This document shows, in pieces, positions 44,353-56,000 of a DNA stretch of 64,000 nucleotides. The number at the start of each line of letters is the position of its first letter. Position 1 is the first letter of the stretch. The notes under the pieces are model-generated. The model did no database searches, was not told the DNA's origin, and saw only the letters and a list, made by a program, of their open reading frames with translations. Origin of the DNA: Copromyces sp. CBS 386.78 (taxonomy: Eukaryota; Ascomycota; Sordariomycetes; Sordariales; Sordariaceae); NCBI GenBank assembly GCA_030685235.1, contig MU839102.1, forward strand, positions 430,980-494,979, in the 5' to 3' direction. Both the position numbers and the translations under genes were made by a program.

Positions 44353-47300
44353 ATGACACCTATTCCCTCCGAGACCTTTTCACTTTTCAGTGGAATTGAA
44401 GACGAGCAAGAAACGATCAGCAGCAAAAGTCGCAGCATTCGCCAGCGACTAACCGACTTGGTGAAGACACTCGAGGCCGATTCGAGTCCAGTATCAACAT
44501 CCGTCAGCCCCCTCTCATTGAAGGATGTATCGGAAAGATTTATGCTGTGGGCGGGCAACCTTGGTGCCCTTCATAAGCCCACCGCAAAACTCTCGTTGGA
44601 CGCTAGGCTTGCAAGTTCCGAAGACCTACGGGACTTCATCTACGGCCAGCTAGATGATATGACCGAGGCACTTGCGGACCGTACGTCCTCCTTACACGCA
44701 CTTTGTTATAGCGTCACTTATGCTAACCGATTGAACAACAGTTGGAAGTATTATAGACGGCTCCGTGCCAAATCGGGACCTTGATTCCAGCTTCGATTTC
44801 GACAATGAGTCGGAGTCGGAGTCGGAGCTAGAGTCTGATGATGAACCGCTTGTCGAAGCCCATTCAATTTTACAAGTAGTTTTACAATGTCTGACATCCT
44901 TATTCAGAGTCGGCATTCTAATCCGTCAGTCGGCGTCAAGTGCAACGGATCGCTTCCAACGAGCAACCCGAGGGTCAGTCCCACCATTCACGAAAGCTGA
45001 TATGAATCATGTACGGGAGAAATTCCCTAAACTATGGTTTAACGAGTCGTCACCAGTGGCAGAACGGATGGGCAAGGCAATTACAAAACGAAGGCAGTTT
45101 ATGTGGTACTGCCGGGATCACCAATCCCATCTAGCAGCCGATGGAGGTGATGAGAAGAGCATCGTTGACAATCACCGTGATGACAACCACCGCGATATAG
45201 TGGAATATGACAAGGCAAAGACTGCTAAACAATCTAGCAAAGCAACAACATTCTTCCCCAAAGATAATCTCATGGATGTCCTGCAGAAGTCGCTAGACGG
45301 CAAGGAGGAAGAGGAGGAGGAGAGTGTGTCTCAATACAGCACCTCCACGGTGTCGGACTCACTGGCCAACCTCAAACTCCCTCCCCTGAGTGGCCTATCA
45401 CCGGATAGCAAACCCTTCGAATGCCCCATATGCTACACTCTTCAACAGTTCAGGTCTGAGCGTGCATGGCAGTAAGACTTCTCCTATATTTTCCATCCTT
45501 TGTACCTAGGTAGAGGTACAACACACTAGGATCCGAGGCAGCGACTGATACAGCTTTCTACCTAGATACCATGCCTACCGAGACCTAAAGGCATACGTTT
45601 GCACAGTAGGCGGAAGCGAGTGTGACGATATGCTCTTCGGAGACCGGACGTCTTGGTTCAACCACGAACTGGAACAGCATAGATGTGGTTACACTTGCTT
45701 GCTATGCGGCCCCGGTCAAGGACAAACCAAGATGACAGCCACCCAACTCAGAACGCATATTCTCGCTAAACATGGAAAGTTCGAGCGGGATCAACTCGAC
45801 CACTTTGCTGATGCTGGTCGGGAGATAATCACGCATATCAAGGCTAAGGATTGTCCCTTCTGTGACGAGTGGACAGATCGCATTCTCAAACGGGCTGATC
45901 ATAGGCATACTACCAACTCTCCTGACGAGGTCAATATCAGGCGCTTTAGGAAGCACGTTGCTACGCATTTGGAGCAACTTGCTATCTTTGCCCTTGGCCC
46001 CCGCGAGGTAGATGAAGACGAAGTGTCCGGCCCAGGATCACGGAGTGCATCCAGTACAGGCTCGGCCATTTCGAGTTCTGGCTTGCCAAGATATAATGAG
46101 TCCGTGATCTCACTCTCAAATCCTGAAGGTCGTCCAAAAAGTAGCCAACCTCCGCCTCACGGTGCTATTGCTGGCACGTTTCCAGAGGCTGAAGCGATGT
46201 ATGAACGGGCGGCAGAGAATGGGCATGAGGCGGTTATTAAGCTGCTTCTCGATACTGGCAAGGTTGACGCAGATCCTAAGGACCGGGATGGACGGGCAGC
46301 GCTATGTATGGCGGCAGCGAATGGGCATGAGGCGGTTGTTAAGCTGCTTCTCGATACTGGCAAGGTCAACTTGCATAGGGAGGAGCTACGGACGGCGCTG
46401 TGGTTTGCGGAGCAAAAAGGCTATAAAGCGATCGTTAAGATGCTTCTCGATACTGGCAAGGTTGACGCAGATCCTAAGGATGGGGCTGGACGGACAGCAC
46501 TGTCTTGGGCGGCAAAGAATGGGCATGAGGCGGTTGTTAAGCTGCTTCTCGATACTGGCAAGGTTGACGCAGGTGCTAAGAACCAGTCTGGATGGACAGC
46601 GCTGCATATGGCGGCAGAGAATGGACATGAGGCGGTTGTTAAGCTACTTCTCGATACTGGCAAGGTTGACGCAGATCCTAAGGACCGGGATGGACGGACA
46701 GCGCTGTATATGGCGGCGAAGTATGGGCATGAGGCGGTTGTTAAGCTGCTTCTCAATACTGGCAAGGTTGACGCAGATCCTAAGGACCGGGCTGGATGGA
46801 CAGCGCTGCATACGGCGGCAGAGAATGGGCATGAGGCGGTTGTTAAGCTACTTCTCGATACTGGCAAGGTTGACGCAGATCCTAAGGATTGGGCTGGACG
46901 GACAGCGCTGCATATGGCGGCAGAGAATGGGCATGAGGCGGTTGTTAAGCTGCTTCTCAATACTGGCAAGGTTGACGCAGATCTTAAGGATGGGGCTGGG
47001 CAGACACCGCTATATATGGCGGCGAAGCTCGGGGCCGACCATCCAGACACGCTGACGAGCATGGCCAACCTGGCGTCGACGTACAGGAACCAAGGCCGGT
47101 GGGAGGAGGCCGAGAAGCTGTTTGTGCAGGTGATGGAGACTTGCAAGGCGAAGCTTGGGGCCGACCACCCAGACACGCTGACGAGCATGGCCAACCTGGC
47201 GTCGACGTACAGGAACCAAGGCCGGTGGGAGGAGGCCGAAAAGCTAGAGGTGCAGGTGATGGAGACTAGCAAGGCGAAGCTCGGGGCCGATCATCCCTCG

Positions 47301-47468
47301 ACGCTGACGAGCATGGCCAACCTTGCTTTCACGTGGAATAGTCAAGGTCGACATGAAGATGCCCTAGCGTTGATGCAAGACTGTGTTGAGGCTCGGCAGC
47401 GAGTCCTTGGGCCTGAGCATCCTGACACGCTGTCGTCCTTGGTTACTGTGTCGAAATGGAGTAGCTAG
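44353..47468 (+). CDS. C2H2 (AcuF-like) / ankyrin / TPR chimeric protein
   Basis: Three exons (44353-44680, 44742-45471, 45566-47468), 986 residues. The N-terminal region is helical, followed by an acidic Glu/Ser stretch. Next comes the cysteine-rich block with FECPICYTLQQF, RAWQYHAYRDLKAYVCT and CLLCGP, known from fungal AcuF-like C2H2 proteins. Eight near-identical 33-residue ankyrin units follow (core GHEAVVKLLLDTGKVDADPKD), then 3.5 kinesin-light-chain-type TPR units of 42 residues (core LGADHPDTLTSMANLAS). The switch from ANK to TPR is seamless inside a repeat unit. Such proteins resemble fungal immune-receptor-like proteins in which repeats act as sensors; there is no NB-ARC here. Its last ~140 residues and 3' flank match a decayed locus at 60.4 kb. 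Confidence 0.83.
46203..47028 (+). repeat. ankyrin array, eight 99-bp units
   Basis: Units of 99 bp with cores GGGCATGAGGCGGTTGTTAA and CTTCTCGATACTGGCAAGGT are almost identical in DNA as well as protein, except units 2 and 3, which are more diverged (LHREELRTALWF, YKAIVKM). This implies recent duplication or gene conversion. Confidence 0.9.
47029..47460 (+). repeat. TPR (kinesin-light-chain) array, 3.5 units of 126 bp
   Basis: Two units are nearly identical (LGADHPDTLTSMANLASTY, then QGRWEEAEKL). A third is more diverged (FTWNSQGRHEDALALM) and the last is partial (VLGPEHPDTLSSL). Confidence 0.88.
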
Positions 47469-47529
47469 GCTTATTTTAATTCTCCTTGTTGTATAGTGCA
47501 ATCTGAAGGCCTCTATTCGGTTACATGTA

Positions 47530-48500
47530 AACCTACCGCAAAAGTGTCTACTGGGGGACCGCCATACGACCCTGACCCTGGACTGTGGGCGATGTCCGTG
47601 TGACATCAGCTCCCCCTTCTTCAAGGCTCGCCCCGAGCCGAACATGCGTCAGCTTTCGTCGATAGGATTCCGTGGAGGGGTCAGTTCGTTGGGACGTTGG
47701 GGTCTCGTGGTTTGTCTGGGTGCTTGGTGTGGAAGGCAATGTGTGAGAAGATTCTGGGCGTTTGCTGCACAGACCGCTAGCTCTTTGCCCTGCACCCTCT
47801 TTGACAGCGGTTCTAGCACTTCCCAGAATCCCCTCCTTTGTAGACCTTCCTCCTCTTTGTATCGCCAGCTCTATATAGCTGGCGATCCCTTCCAGCCTCA
47901 GTTAGCTGGATCCCTCAATCTACATCATTCCCATCATTCGTGATCCACCTCATACAATGACTTCTGGTTTTGCTTCATCAGTGAAGAAGTGCTCCCATGG
48001 TTCCCATGTCAAGTTCTTGGCTCCTTCCCAACCTTGCCACTTCACTCGATACTTAACCTTGGCCCTCGAATGTCAAGGAGTCCAGCACCTTTTCCACTTC
48101 ATAGTCTTCTGACTCAGCCGGGGCTGCCTCCCGCAGGACCTGGTCAGGGTCAGGGGCTACCTGATTGCCAGCGCGGTAAGGTTCGACGAGCGAGACGTGG
48201 AAGGAGTCATGGATACGCCAGGTCTTAGGCAAGGTAAGTCGGACAGCGGTAGGGGAGATCAGCTGAGATATCTTGAATGGTCCATGGAGCTTCTTATCAA
48301 GCTTCTTGGAGGGTCTCTTGGTTTTGATGTGCTTACCGTTCAACATAACAAGTTGCCCCACCTCGTAGACTGGTGCCTCGGTGCGCTTCTTATCCGTCCA
48401 GTCCTTCATTCTCTGGCGGGCGCGGTGGAGGTGTCGCTGGGCGTCTGCCACACGGACATCGCCCGAGGCCTATTGCCAGTGAAAATCACGTGTTGCCCAT
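47530..48500 (-). mobile_element. truncated Ty3/gypsy chromovirus fragment
   Basis: Minus frame 48451-48053 is the C-terminal end of pol (RMKDWTDKKR, GQLVMLNGKHI, LHGPFKI, IHDSFHVSLVEPY). A frameshift near 48065 leads into a chromodomain (VKYRVKWQGWEGAKNLTWEPW) ending at about 47957. A polypurine-like AAGAAGGGGGAG near 47613-47624 and a partial LTR follow. Both ends are cut: the 5' side abuts the LINE, the 3' side abuts the flank of the ankyrin/TPR gene. Confidence 0.75.
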
Positions 48501-48621
48501 AGCGTAAACGCAGCCCAACACCTCCAATCGAATCGCCCAGTGGGCGAGCTAGCGATGTAGCGAAATCCGTGAAGACAAAGAAAAGACAAAAGAAAGGGAA
48601 AATCAAAAACACAAAAACACT

Positions 48622-50439
48622 CTACTCCTCACCACTCTCTCCCTCGCTGTCGTCCCGCACGGCTTCCTCCCGCCGTCTAACCCGATGGACCAGCCTGTCC
48701 AAATCCGCCGTAACCTCCTCGATCTCATGGCCTTGGCCAACTTCTATCCCTTCGTCCCGTAGGAATCCGGTAAGATCGTCAGCGGTGCCTCCGTCGTCAA
48801 TGTGCTGTTGCCAGAGTGTCTGGCGCCAAGCTTTCCTTGTGCAAGTCCACGAGAAGAAGTGGGAGGTCTGTATTCTGGCAATAAATCGTTGCCAGTAGAT
48901 ACCGATAGCAAGGGAGAGATTCTCCCGCATAGTCGCCTCGCCTGTAACTGGGGAGACTGCATACGTCTTCCTGCAGAAGAAAGGATGGAAGGGATTCTTC
49001 CAGCTTCCACAGAAGCATGTCAGCAGGGCGTCCTCGTGCTCAAAGCGCTCGTGGTAGTCCTTGAAATCACCGTGGCCAGACCTGGCCGCGAGGAGATGGT
49101 GTAAAGAGCGTCTGTCCAACTCTTTTAGTTCGTCGTTAGGCTTGATAGAGACCCCCAGCCGGTAGTCTGCATAAGACTCTGGCTTGTTCGCGGCCCACCA
49201 CGCCTTGAAATCCGTACGCGCCTCCCTCTTAGCAAGCCGTCTTGAGTGCGCAAGGGTAGCCAAGCCTTCATTGACTACCTCTCCCCCTTCAGCACCTGCC
49301 TTGGCAAGTTCGTCAGCAATCTCGTTGCCCGTGATGTCCTTGTGGCCAGGAACCCAGCGGACACCCACCAGGCTGGGGCCATATCCTTTGCTGGTGGCAC
49401 GGAAATCCAGGAAAGCCGCTTGTGACGACGCAGCTGGGGTTCCCCGGAGTCCTCTAATGACGGACGTGTTATCAAGGCATACCGTGATGCGTGGCCGGGC
49501 CTGTGCCTCCGGAAAGAGCGCCACAGCGGCCTTGAGACCATGCCGCGCCCCTTCCGCCTCCGCATCGAAAACTTCGGCCTGTTCTAATTGACCGCATCCG
49601 CGGCCAAGTTCTGTCTGTCCTTGGAAGATTACGTAGCCAAAGCCTACGCACTCGCCCTCTGGTCTTTCTTCTTCGGCGTCGGGGTCCTCCGCGTGCGCTG
49701 GAAGGCCCATCTGCTTAGCTATCATAGAGCCGTCGGTGTAAACGACGATCTCCGAGGGATCTAGTTGGAGAAGCCATTCTTTGAAATCCTTGGCAGCCCT
49801 GTCCTTAGATGTGGGCGCTGGATCCTTGTGAGTGTCTCCGTTATAGACGGGCGGCTGTAGAATCGGCCGCGGAAACGGCAAGGCGAGTTGGGCAGCCGTC
49901 TGTAGCGTTGTAGGGCGGCGGGGCAGGCCGTGCGGCGTCACTCGGGATTCCGAAAGACGCGGGACGAGCGGGTGGGCGGGATCTAAGGTAAGGAGGCGCA
50001 CAGCGTGCCGCCGGCGGGCCGCTTCCAGAAGAAGGGGGACGGGGGGCAGGCTAGCTTCGCGGTAGAGAATGGCAAGGCGCGTCGTTCTCCATACCGGTAA
50101 GCTGGCGCGGATGGCAGTGTTAACCGCCGTCTGCACTTTATGGACGAGGTCCGTCAGTCCATTGTTAACAAGCGGAAACTCCCCTTGTTTACGGTGAAGG
50201 GCGTGCTTCTTATGGCCTGGCCACCAGATTTCAGAGCCAAATAGGGCCTTTGGCAGGACGACAGCCTTCATAGCCTTCATCATGGAGCCTGGAGGAGCGC
50301 CGTGGTAGACTCTGTTGAGACCGCGTATGTGGCGGACCACCTGCTTGGCGGAGGCGAGCCTGTGCTCGATGTGGTGCTTCCAGTTTAGCTTGCTGTGGAG
50401 CCAAATCCCCAGCCAACGCATTGCCGGCTGTGTAGCCAC
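48622..50439 (-). pseudogene. LINE C-terminal part: RT thumb, RNase H, CCHC-like tail
   Basis: Open frame of 605 codons. It shows the WLGIWLHSKLNWKHH connection region, LPVWRTTRLAILYREA, an RNase H domain (VYTDGSM, EAEGARHGL, CLDNTSV, PGHKDITGNEIADELAK) and a CFCGSWKNPFHPFFC metal-binding tail. The frame is a remnant of the larger ORF2, not an independent gene. Confidence 0.85.
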
Positions 50440-50547
50440 CTCAACTTCTCTGTGTTTAATGGTCGGGAAAGGCGTAGTTAGTTTCTTCCTGGAGAAAAAC
50501 TGAATTTCAGTCTTGTTTGGGGAGAAGTCGATAGCGTTGTCTACTTC

Positions 50548-51267
50548 CTATTGGACTATGGCGTCCAACTCTCGTTGGGCCTTCTCTGTAACTTCCTCGT
50601 TTGAAGAACTAGTAATAAGGATTGTGCAGTCGTTTGTATATCCAAAATGCTGCGCTTCGTTCTCTCCGAGGCGATGGACTGGCTCCGTATAGAGCAGGTA
50701 GATGATTGGCGAGGCAGGTGAGCCTTGAGGGAGCCCACATTTAAGACGGCGTATTGGAGTAGTTACTTCCGAATATCGAACGTAGGCTATACAGTCCGTT
50801 ATAAAAGACTCAACCCAGCGGACCACGCAATCTAGCTACCCTTACTCCCGTAAACGTAAAATTAACTTATTTACTAAAACAGTATCAAAAGCACCTTTGA
50901 CATCTATAGTTACTAGTGCAGCAACGAGTCCCTTCTCGAGTGCAGCTTCGATATCGTAAAATAGAGCTTCCATAATGTTAACGGCCGAACGCCTTGGGAG
51001 GGCGCCAGCCTGCTGGGGATTTAAGACCCTGTTAGAAATAGCCGTCCAAGCAATCCGCCTACCAACAAGGCGTTCGATGCCTTTTCCAAGGCAGGACAGG
51101 AGTGAGATGGGCCGCCATCCCTTGGCTGTCGTTTGGTCTTTCCCAGGTTTCGGTATCATAACCACTTCCGCCTGTCGGAAGACTTGGGGGTGGTAGCCGG
51201 TAGCGACGCAGCCCTGATAGAGCCGCAGGACAGAGCCTTTAATAGATTCCCAGGATGCTTTCAACAT
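50548..51267 (-). pseudogene. LINE reverse transcriptase segment, catalytic motif mutated
   Basis: Frames carry PKPGKD, KGWRPISLLSCLGKGIE, VTIDVKGAFDTV and GLPQGSPASP. The catalytic box reads YTND where functional elements have YADD: both changes are G-to-A (GCx to ACx, GAC to AAC). In-frame stops separate it from the endonuclease and RNase H parts. Confidence 0.82.
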
Positions 51268-52318
51268 GCGGACCGTAATGCCGTCGGTGCCTGGGGACGT
51301 ATTGCCAGAACCGCAAAGGGTTTTGTAGACTTCGTCCGCGTGGACAACGGACGACCAAGGTAGGCGACGGCGTGGTACTGTGGGTACCCAGCCGGTTTCG
51401 AGGTCTTCCTCTTCGCTATTTGTTGGAGGTGTCCCGTGTCACGTGCGGCTGGGCATGGCCCCACCGCACAGGGACCTCCCTTGCCCTACTTTTAGACCTT
51501 TAGACTTGCACAGTCTGACCTCACTCAATACATTATCACCATTGACTCGTTCGTCATTCAGCCTGTTCACACTATTCCTTTCTAGAAGGGCCGTACGGAG
51601 GGCCTCCGCCTTAGCTTCTGGCTCAATAACGGTCAGCCCGTCGATGACTAATGGAGGGGCCTCCATTCCGTCGCGGGGCTTGTGCCATGCCACGATCCGA
51701 AAAATGTCCTTATCGTCTCGCGCTTTCGTGATAAGGTCATCGAAAAACAGCTGCTTTGCTTCTCTGACTACCCTCTTATGCTCCTGCCAAAACGCTTCTA
51801 TCCGTTGAGGGATGGGATTCGGGTTGTTGTGCCGATAGTTGCGGAATATTCTAGAGGCCTGCGCACACGTCTTATTCCACCACTTTGCGTTCTTCTCAGG
51901 TCTCGAGGGCCTGCAAGATATTTGGAGAGCTTCTGTAAGGACGTTGCAGAGAGCTTCAGCGAGCTCGTCAAGTCTTTCCGGGGAGTCCTCGCCTGTAGGG
52001 AGGAGCGGGGCCAAACCCATGAGAAACGAGACGTTTCTGGCATAGTCTAATAGCCTCTGGGTCTTCACGAAGGACCAGTCGACGGCGTGGAGGCTTTACC
52101 GGTTGGATGGGAATGTCCGTAATGCAGACTTGGTGATCAGAGCCGCAGTCCGCCTCTGGGGCAGTCCTTGTCGAGCAGAGCGGTATGTTCGAAAAGGTAA
52201 GGTCGATAGTATTACCGCAGTTGTGGGTAGGAACGCCAGGAGCCGTCAGCAAATCCAGGCTATGCTCTGTAACGTAGTCAACAATTCGCGTGGCACCTTC
52301 TGATGTTTCCGTGCCAGG

Positions 52319-52801
52319 TTACCAGGAGTGGTGTTTGGCATTGAGGTCGCCAGCGAGGAGTGTCCTTGTCGTTGGTTGCCAATTCTGCAGTAGCTCGAGG
52401 GCCGAACTATCGTTTGACCGGCGGTAAATATTAACGAAAGTGACATCCTGCGTCTTAACCCATAGTAGATCTCTGGTATGGCCGAGTGTGAACCTTCCTG
52501 CTGCCATTCCCTTGCGAACGTACGTAGCTACGCGTGGGTGGGTAGCAGTCTCCTTTGTCCATGTACGGACAGGAGTGTAAAGAGCGTAGAGTGGGTGCCC
52601 GGGAATGCCAAAGCGGCCCTCGAAGAACCACGCTCGTGGTTCTTGGATCATAATCACGTCCGCTCCAGCCTCACTAGCAGCTTGGAGGGCAATCTCGTGC
52701 GTATCGTGTGCCCGTGCTACATTAGCCTGAAAGACACGTAGTCTAGAATTGTTCAGGCTATTGGAAGAGGATATACCCGGGGACGAACAGCGGAATAACA
52801 A
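52319..52801 (-). pseudogene. LINE AP-endonuclease segment
   Basis: Contains LRVFQANVARAHDTH, ADVIMIQEPRAW, NIYRRSND and LLAGDLNAKHHSW. A TAA then interrupts the frame where CAA would read HSWQPG, after which the same frame continues with the end of the endonuclease (DYVTEHSLDLL, GSDHQ). Confidence 0.82.
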
Positions 52802-53014
52802 GAACTCGGGCCCCAGATAGACACGGGCAAAAATTTAAAAAACACTATCACTCTCCTAGCCTGATAGCCTCCATCGACCCAGCCTAGTAGACATCGAAAC
52901 TTCTTATTCTCCCAATCCGTCAACCCACTCCACGCCTCTTTCATCCCAATCTCACCCACCTCAGCCCCCTCTCCCCCATCAGCCTTCCTGACCTTCTCTG
53001 CATTATCCCTCGTC

Positions 53015-56000
53015 TTATTCCTCCAGACATACCACAGAAATAACGCAAAAGTAGTCACCGCACAGCCAATTATGATGAACCTGGTTGTAAATGTTAGCAA
53101 ACTTGACTATCAGTCCTTGCAGGGAGAGGCTACCTTGTGCAAGTTGTAGAGATGCTATATTCTCTGCGATAAGGAGACATTTTGGGTGGGACGAGCCTAA
53201 GGCTGCTGAATAACCAGACAGCGCTCGCTGATACATCGTTTTAGCCTCCTTTAGCCGGCCCTGAATTAAGTAGAGGTTGCCCAAGTTGTTAACTGTATCA
53301 AGAGTCGACGTATGATCCGGTCCGAGCGCCTTCTCGCAGCCTTCTAGCGCTCGCTGATACATCGTTTCAGCCTCCTTTAGCCGGCCCTGAGTCTCATAAA
53401 GGTTGCCCAAGTTGTGAACTGTATTGAGAGTCGACGTATGATCCGGTCCGAGCGCCTTCTCCTTGCCTTCTAGTGCCCGCTGATACATCGTTTCAGCCTC
53501 CTTTAGCCGGCCCTGAACCGAATAAAGGTTGCCCAAGTTGCCAACTGTATTAAGAGTCGACGTATGATCCGGTCCGAGCGCCTTCTCGTAGCCTTCTAGC
53601 GCTCGCTGATACATCGTTTCAGCCTCCTTTAGCCAGCCTTGAATCTTATAGAGGTTGCCCAAGTTGTGAACTGTATCGAGAGTCGACGTATGATCCGGTC
53701 CGAGCGCCTTCTCGTAGCCTTCTAGCGCTCGCTGATACATCGTTTTAGCCTCCTTTAGCCGGCCTTGAGCCTTATAGAGAAGGCCCAAGTTGTTAACTGT
53801 ATCGAGAGTCGACGTATGATCCGGTCCGAGCGCCTTCTCGTAGCCTTCTAGCGCTCGCTGATACATCGTTTCAGCCTCCTTTAGCCGGCCTTGAGCCTTA
53901 TAAAGAAGGCCCAAATTGTTAACTATATCGAGAGTCGACGTATGATCCGGTCCGAGCGCCTTCTCCTTGCCTTCTAGCGCCCGCTGATACATCGTTTCAG
54001 CCTCCTTTAGCCGGCCCTGATCTAAGTAGAGGTCGCCCAAGCTATGTGTTGCATAAACGATAGTAATATCTTCAATATTGCACTCTCCTCCTTCTAATTT
54101 TCCCATCCACCATAAGCACCTCTCCGTATGAGGGAGAAGCCGTCGCTGGAATACCCAATAATTCTTAGTCGTACGGTAGGGCACCGAAAATCCTATCAAC
54201 ATTACCGCTAGCCGTAGAAACACTCTCTTCCCAGCGTCATCTTGTATATGCGATATCCATCTATGCACTACCGGATGCATGCTATAGCTGCTTTGCTCAG
54301 ACTCTCGGGTCTCGATCATAGAGTAGCGGAGCAGCAGTGTTGCTATGTTGAGAAACTTAACCTCGTTGCATGCTATATCGCAGAGCCATTTGGGCCACTG
54401 CTCCTTGTCATTTCTGGCCACTTGCAGTAGACTATGCCACATCTCTCTATTGTCAAGAAAAGCCCAAAGCCGTAGCAGATTCCCAGCGGTCTTATCCCTC
54501 GCCTCGATTGCGTTGAACGATATCGTCCACGTCGTCCATACGCTGCGATTACCGTAGTCTTGCGGGCTGGAGTCCGTATTCTGGAAGAGTTCATCCCACT
54601 GCTGCTTATATAGGCGAATATACGAAGCGACAGGTAGGTTTAAGTCTCTCATAAATGCAGCGGCTTGCGCGAGTGCAAGTGGCAGACCTCCTAATAAACG
54701 TAGCAACTCTTGTGCATCATCATCCATCACTGAATTAGCGCGTTAGCATCAGCTTTAGGGTTGGGTCTCGTAGTAACCTGGGGTGCTCACTTAGTTCCTT
54801 CCCGTACCACTTCTCGAATATTTTCTTACTCAAGTCTCGGTCCGCAGATTCAATGCGCTTGGATTCGCCAAGCTCTGCTAGCTTGGACAATCGGGATGTA
54901 ATCAGGACTGCGCCGTGGTCACTCTGAAGATACTTTTGAATGTTATAAGCGCCCGGTATTTCTCCTTGCGTATGATCTAGATCAACGTTATCGAAGATTA
55001 AAAGCCAATCGACATTGTCATCTTTTGCGAGCCACTCTTGTACGTGCTCCACAATATCATTGAGATCGACTTTATCGCTTGTTTTTGGACTTCTGATATT
55101 CTCAGGAATCTGGCCTTTTGGTATCCTCTTTGCACAATTGGCAAAGCTTTGGTTAAGGCTGTCTTCTGATGTGCCGTCCAACCAAAAGATGGCGCTGAAA
55201 GCAGCTTGGTATTGCCGTGCAAAGTTGACAGCTAGCTGAGTTTTCCCAATTCCGCCAAGCCCATGAAGAACAAAGACACTGCGCCCTTGCTTTTTCCGAT
55301 GGTAAGGAAGAAGAGATTTCTCAATATGAGTAATATCAGAGGGTCGAGGCACGAAGTTGTTTGACGTCGGCATACCCTGAAGAGAGAATTTAACTCCATA
55401 GCAGGCATCTGCTTGCGCGAGGGGCCTTCCTTCACGGATCTTTCCAATAAACTCTGAGATTTTTCCAGCAACCTTCTTGTAATCTTCGCATCCACGGCTG
55501 CCGAACTTGTTCATCAGACCATGGGTCCGATCGAGTGGTAGTGGCTCTAAGACGATGTCTAGTGTTGCTGAGGACCTCTCAACCAGCTGGCAAGCGTTAG
55601 TTATAGCGCGGGGGACACTAGTACTTTAGGATTTCTTACCGGTTTTCCTTTGAAGAACAAAGTAGGTAACCAAGGGAATACCTTGCGCCACAGACTCGTC
55701 ATTCCGAGTTCATAAAAGTTGAATACTAGAAAGGGCCGGTTCGGATGCTGACAGAATCGTGTGAACTTGCGTACGAGTGCTTCAAGATCAAAGGTCGATC
55801 CTTTCACACTATCGAGTAGCTTGCTCACTTTTCGGTCGCGGATTAATGCCCATGCGGTCAGACCTGGATCTGCCCAGTGAGCTACCTCTTGGAACGAAGT
55901 CCCTCGAAACGGGGTAGCGAGGAAGATAATGCCACGTGTTGCTTTCCTGAGGCAATAACAGCTCGTGGTGCATTCATGATCGGCGGTGGTTGTGAGAGCC

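Larger units (their letters stand above)
48560..52810 (-). mobile_element. 5'-truncated, mutated Tad-like LINE retrotransposon
   Basis: Minus-strand order is endonuclease, reverse transcriptase, RNase H and a C-terminal Cys/His motif, as in the Tad1 clade of fungal LINEs. No gag-like ORF1 is present, so the copy is 5'-truncated right at the endonuclease start. Several stops and frameshifts break the reading frame, mostly explained by C-to-T or G-to-A changes. It lies directly at the 3' end of the NLR gene. Confidence 0.85.

Noticed and set aside
46421..47272. Long minus-strand and alternate plus-strand frames over the ankyrin array
   Set aside because: They exist because the 99-bp unit is a multiple of three; every frame of such an array tends to stay open.
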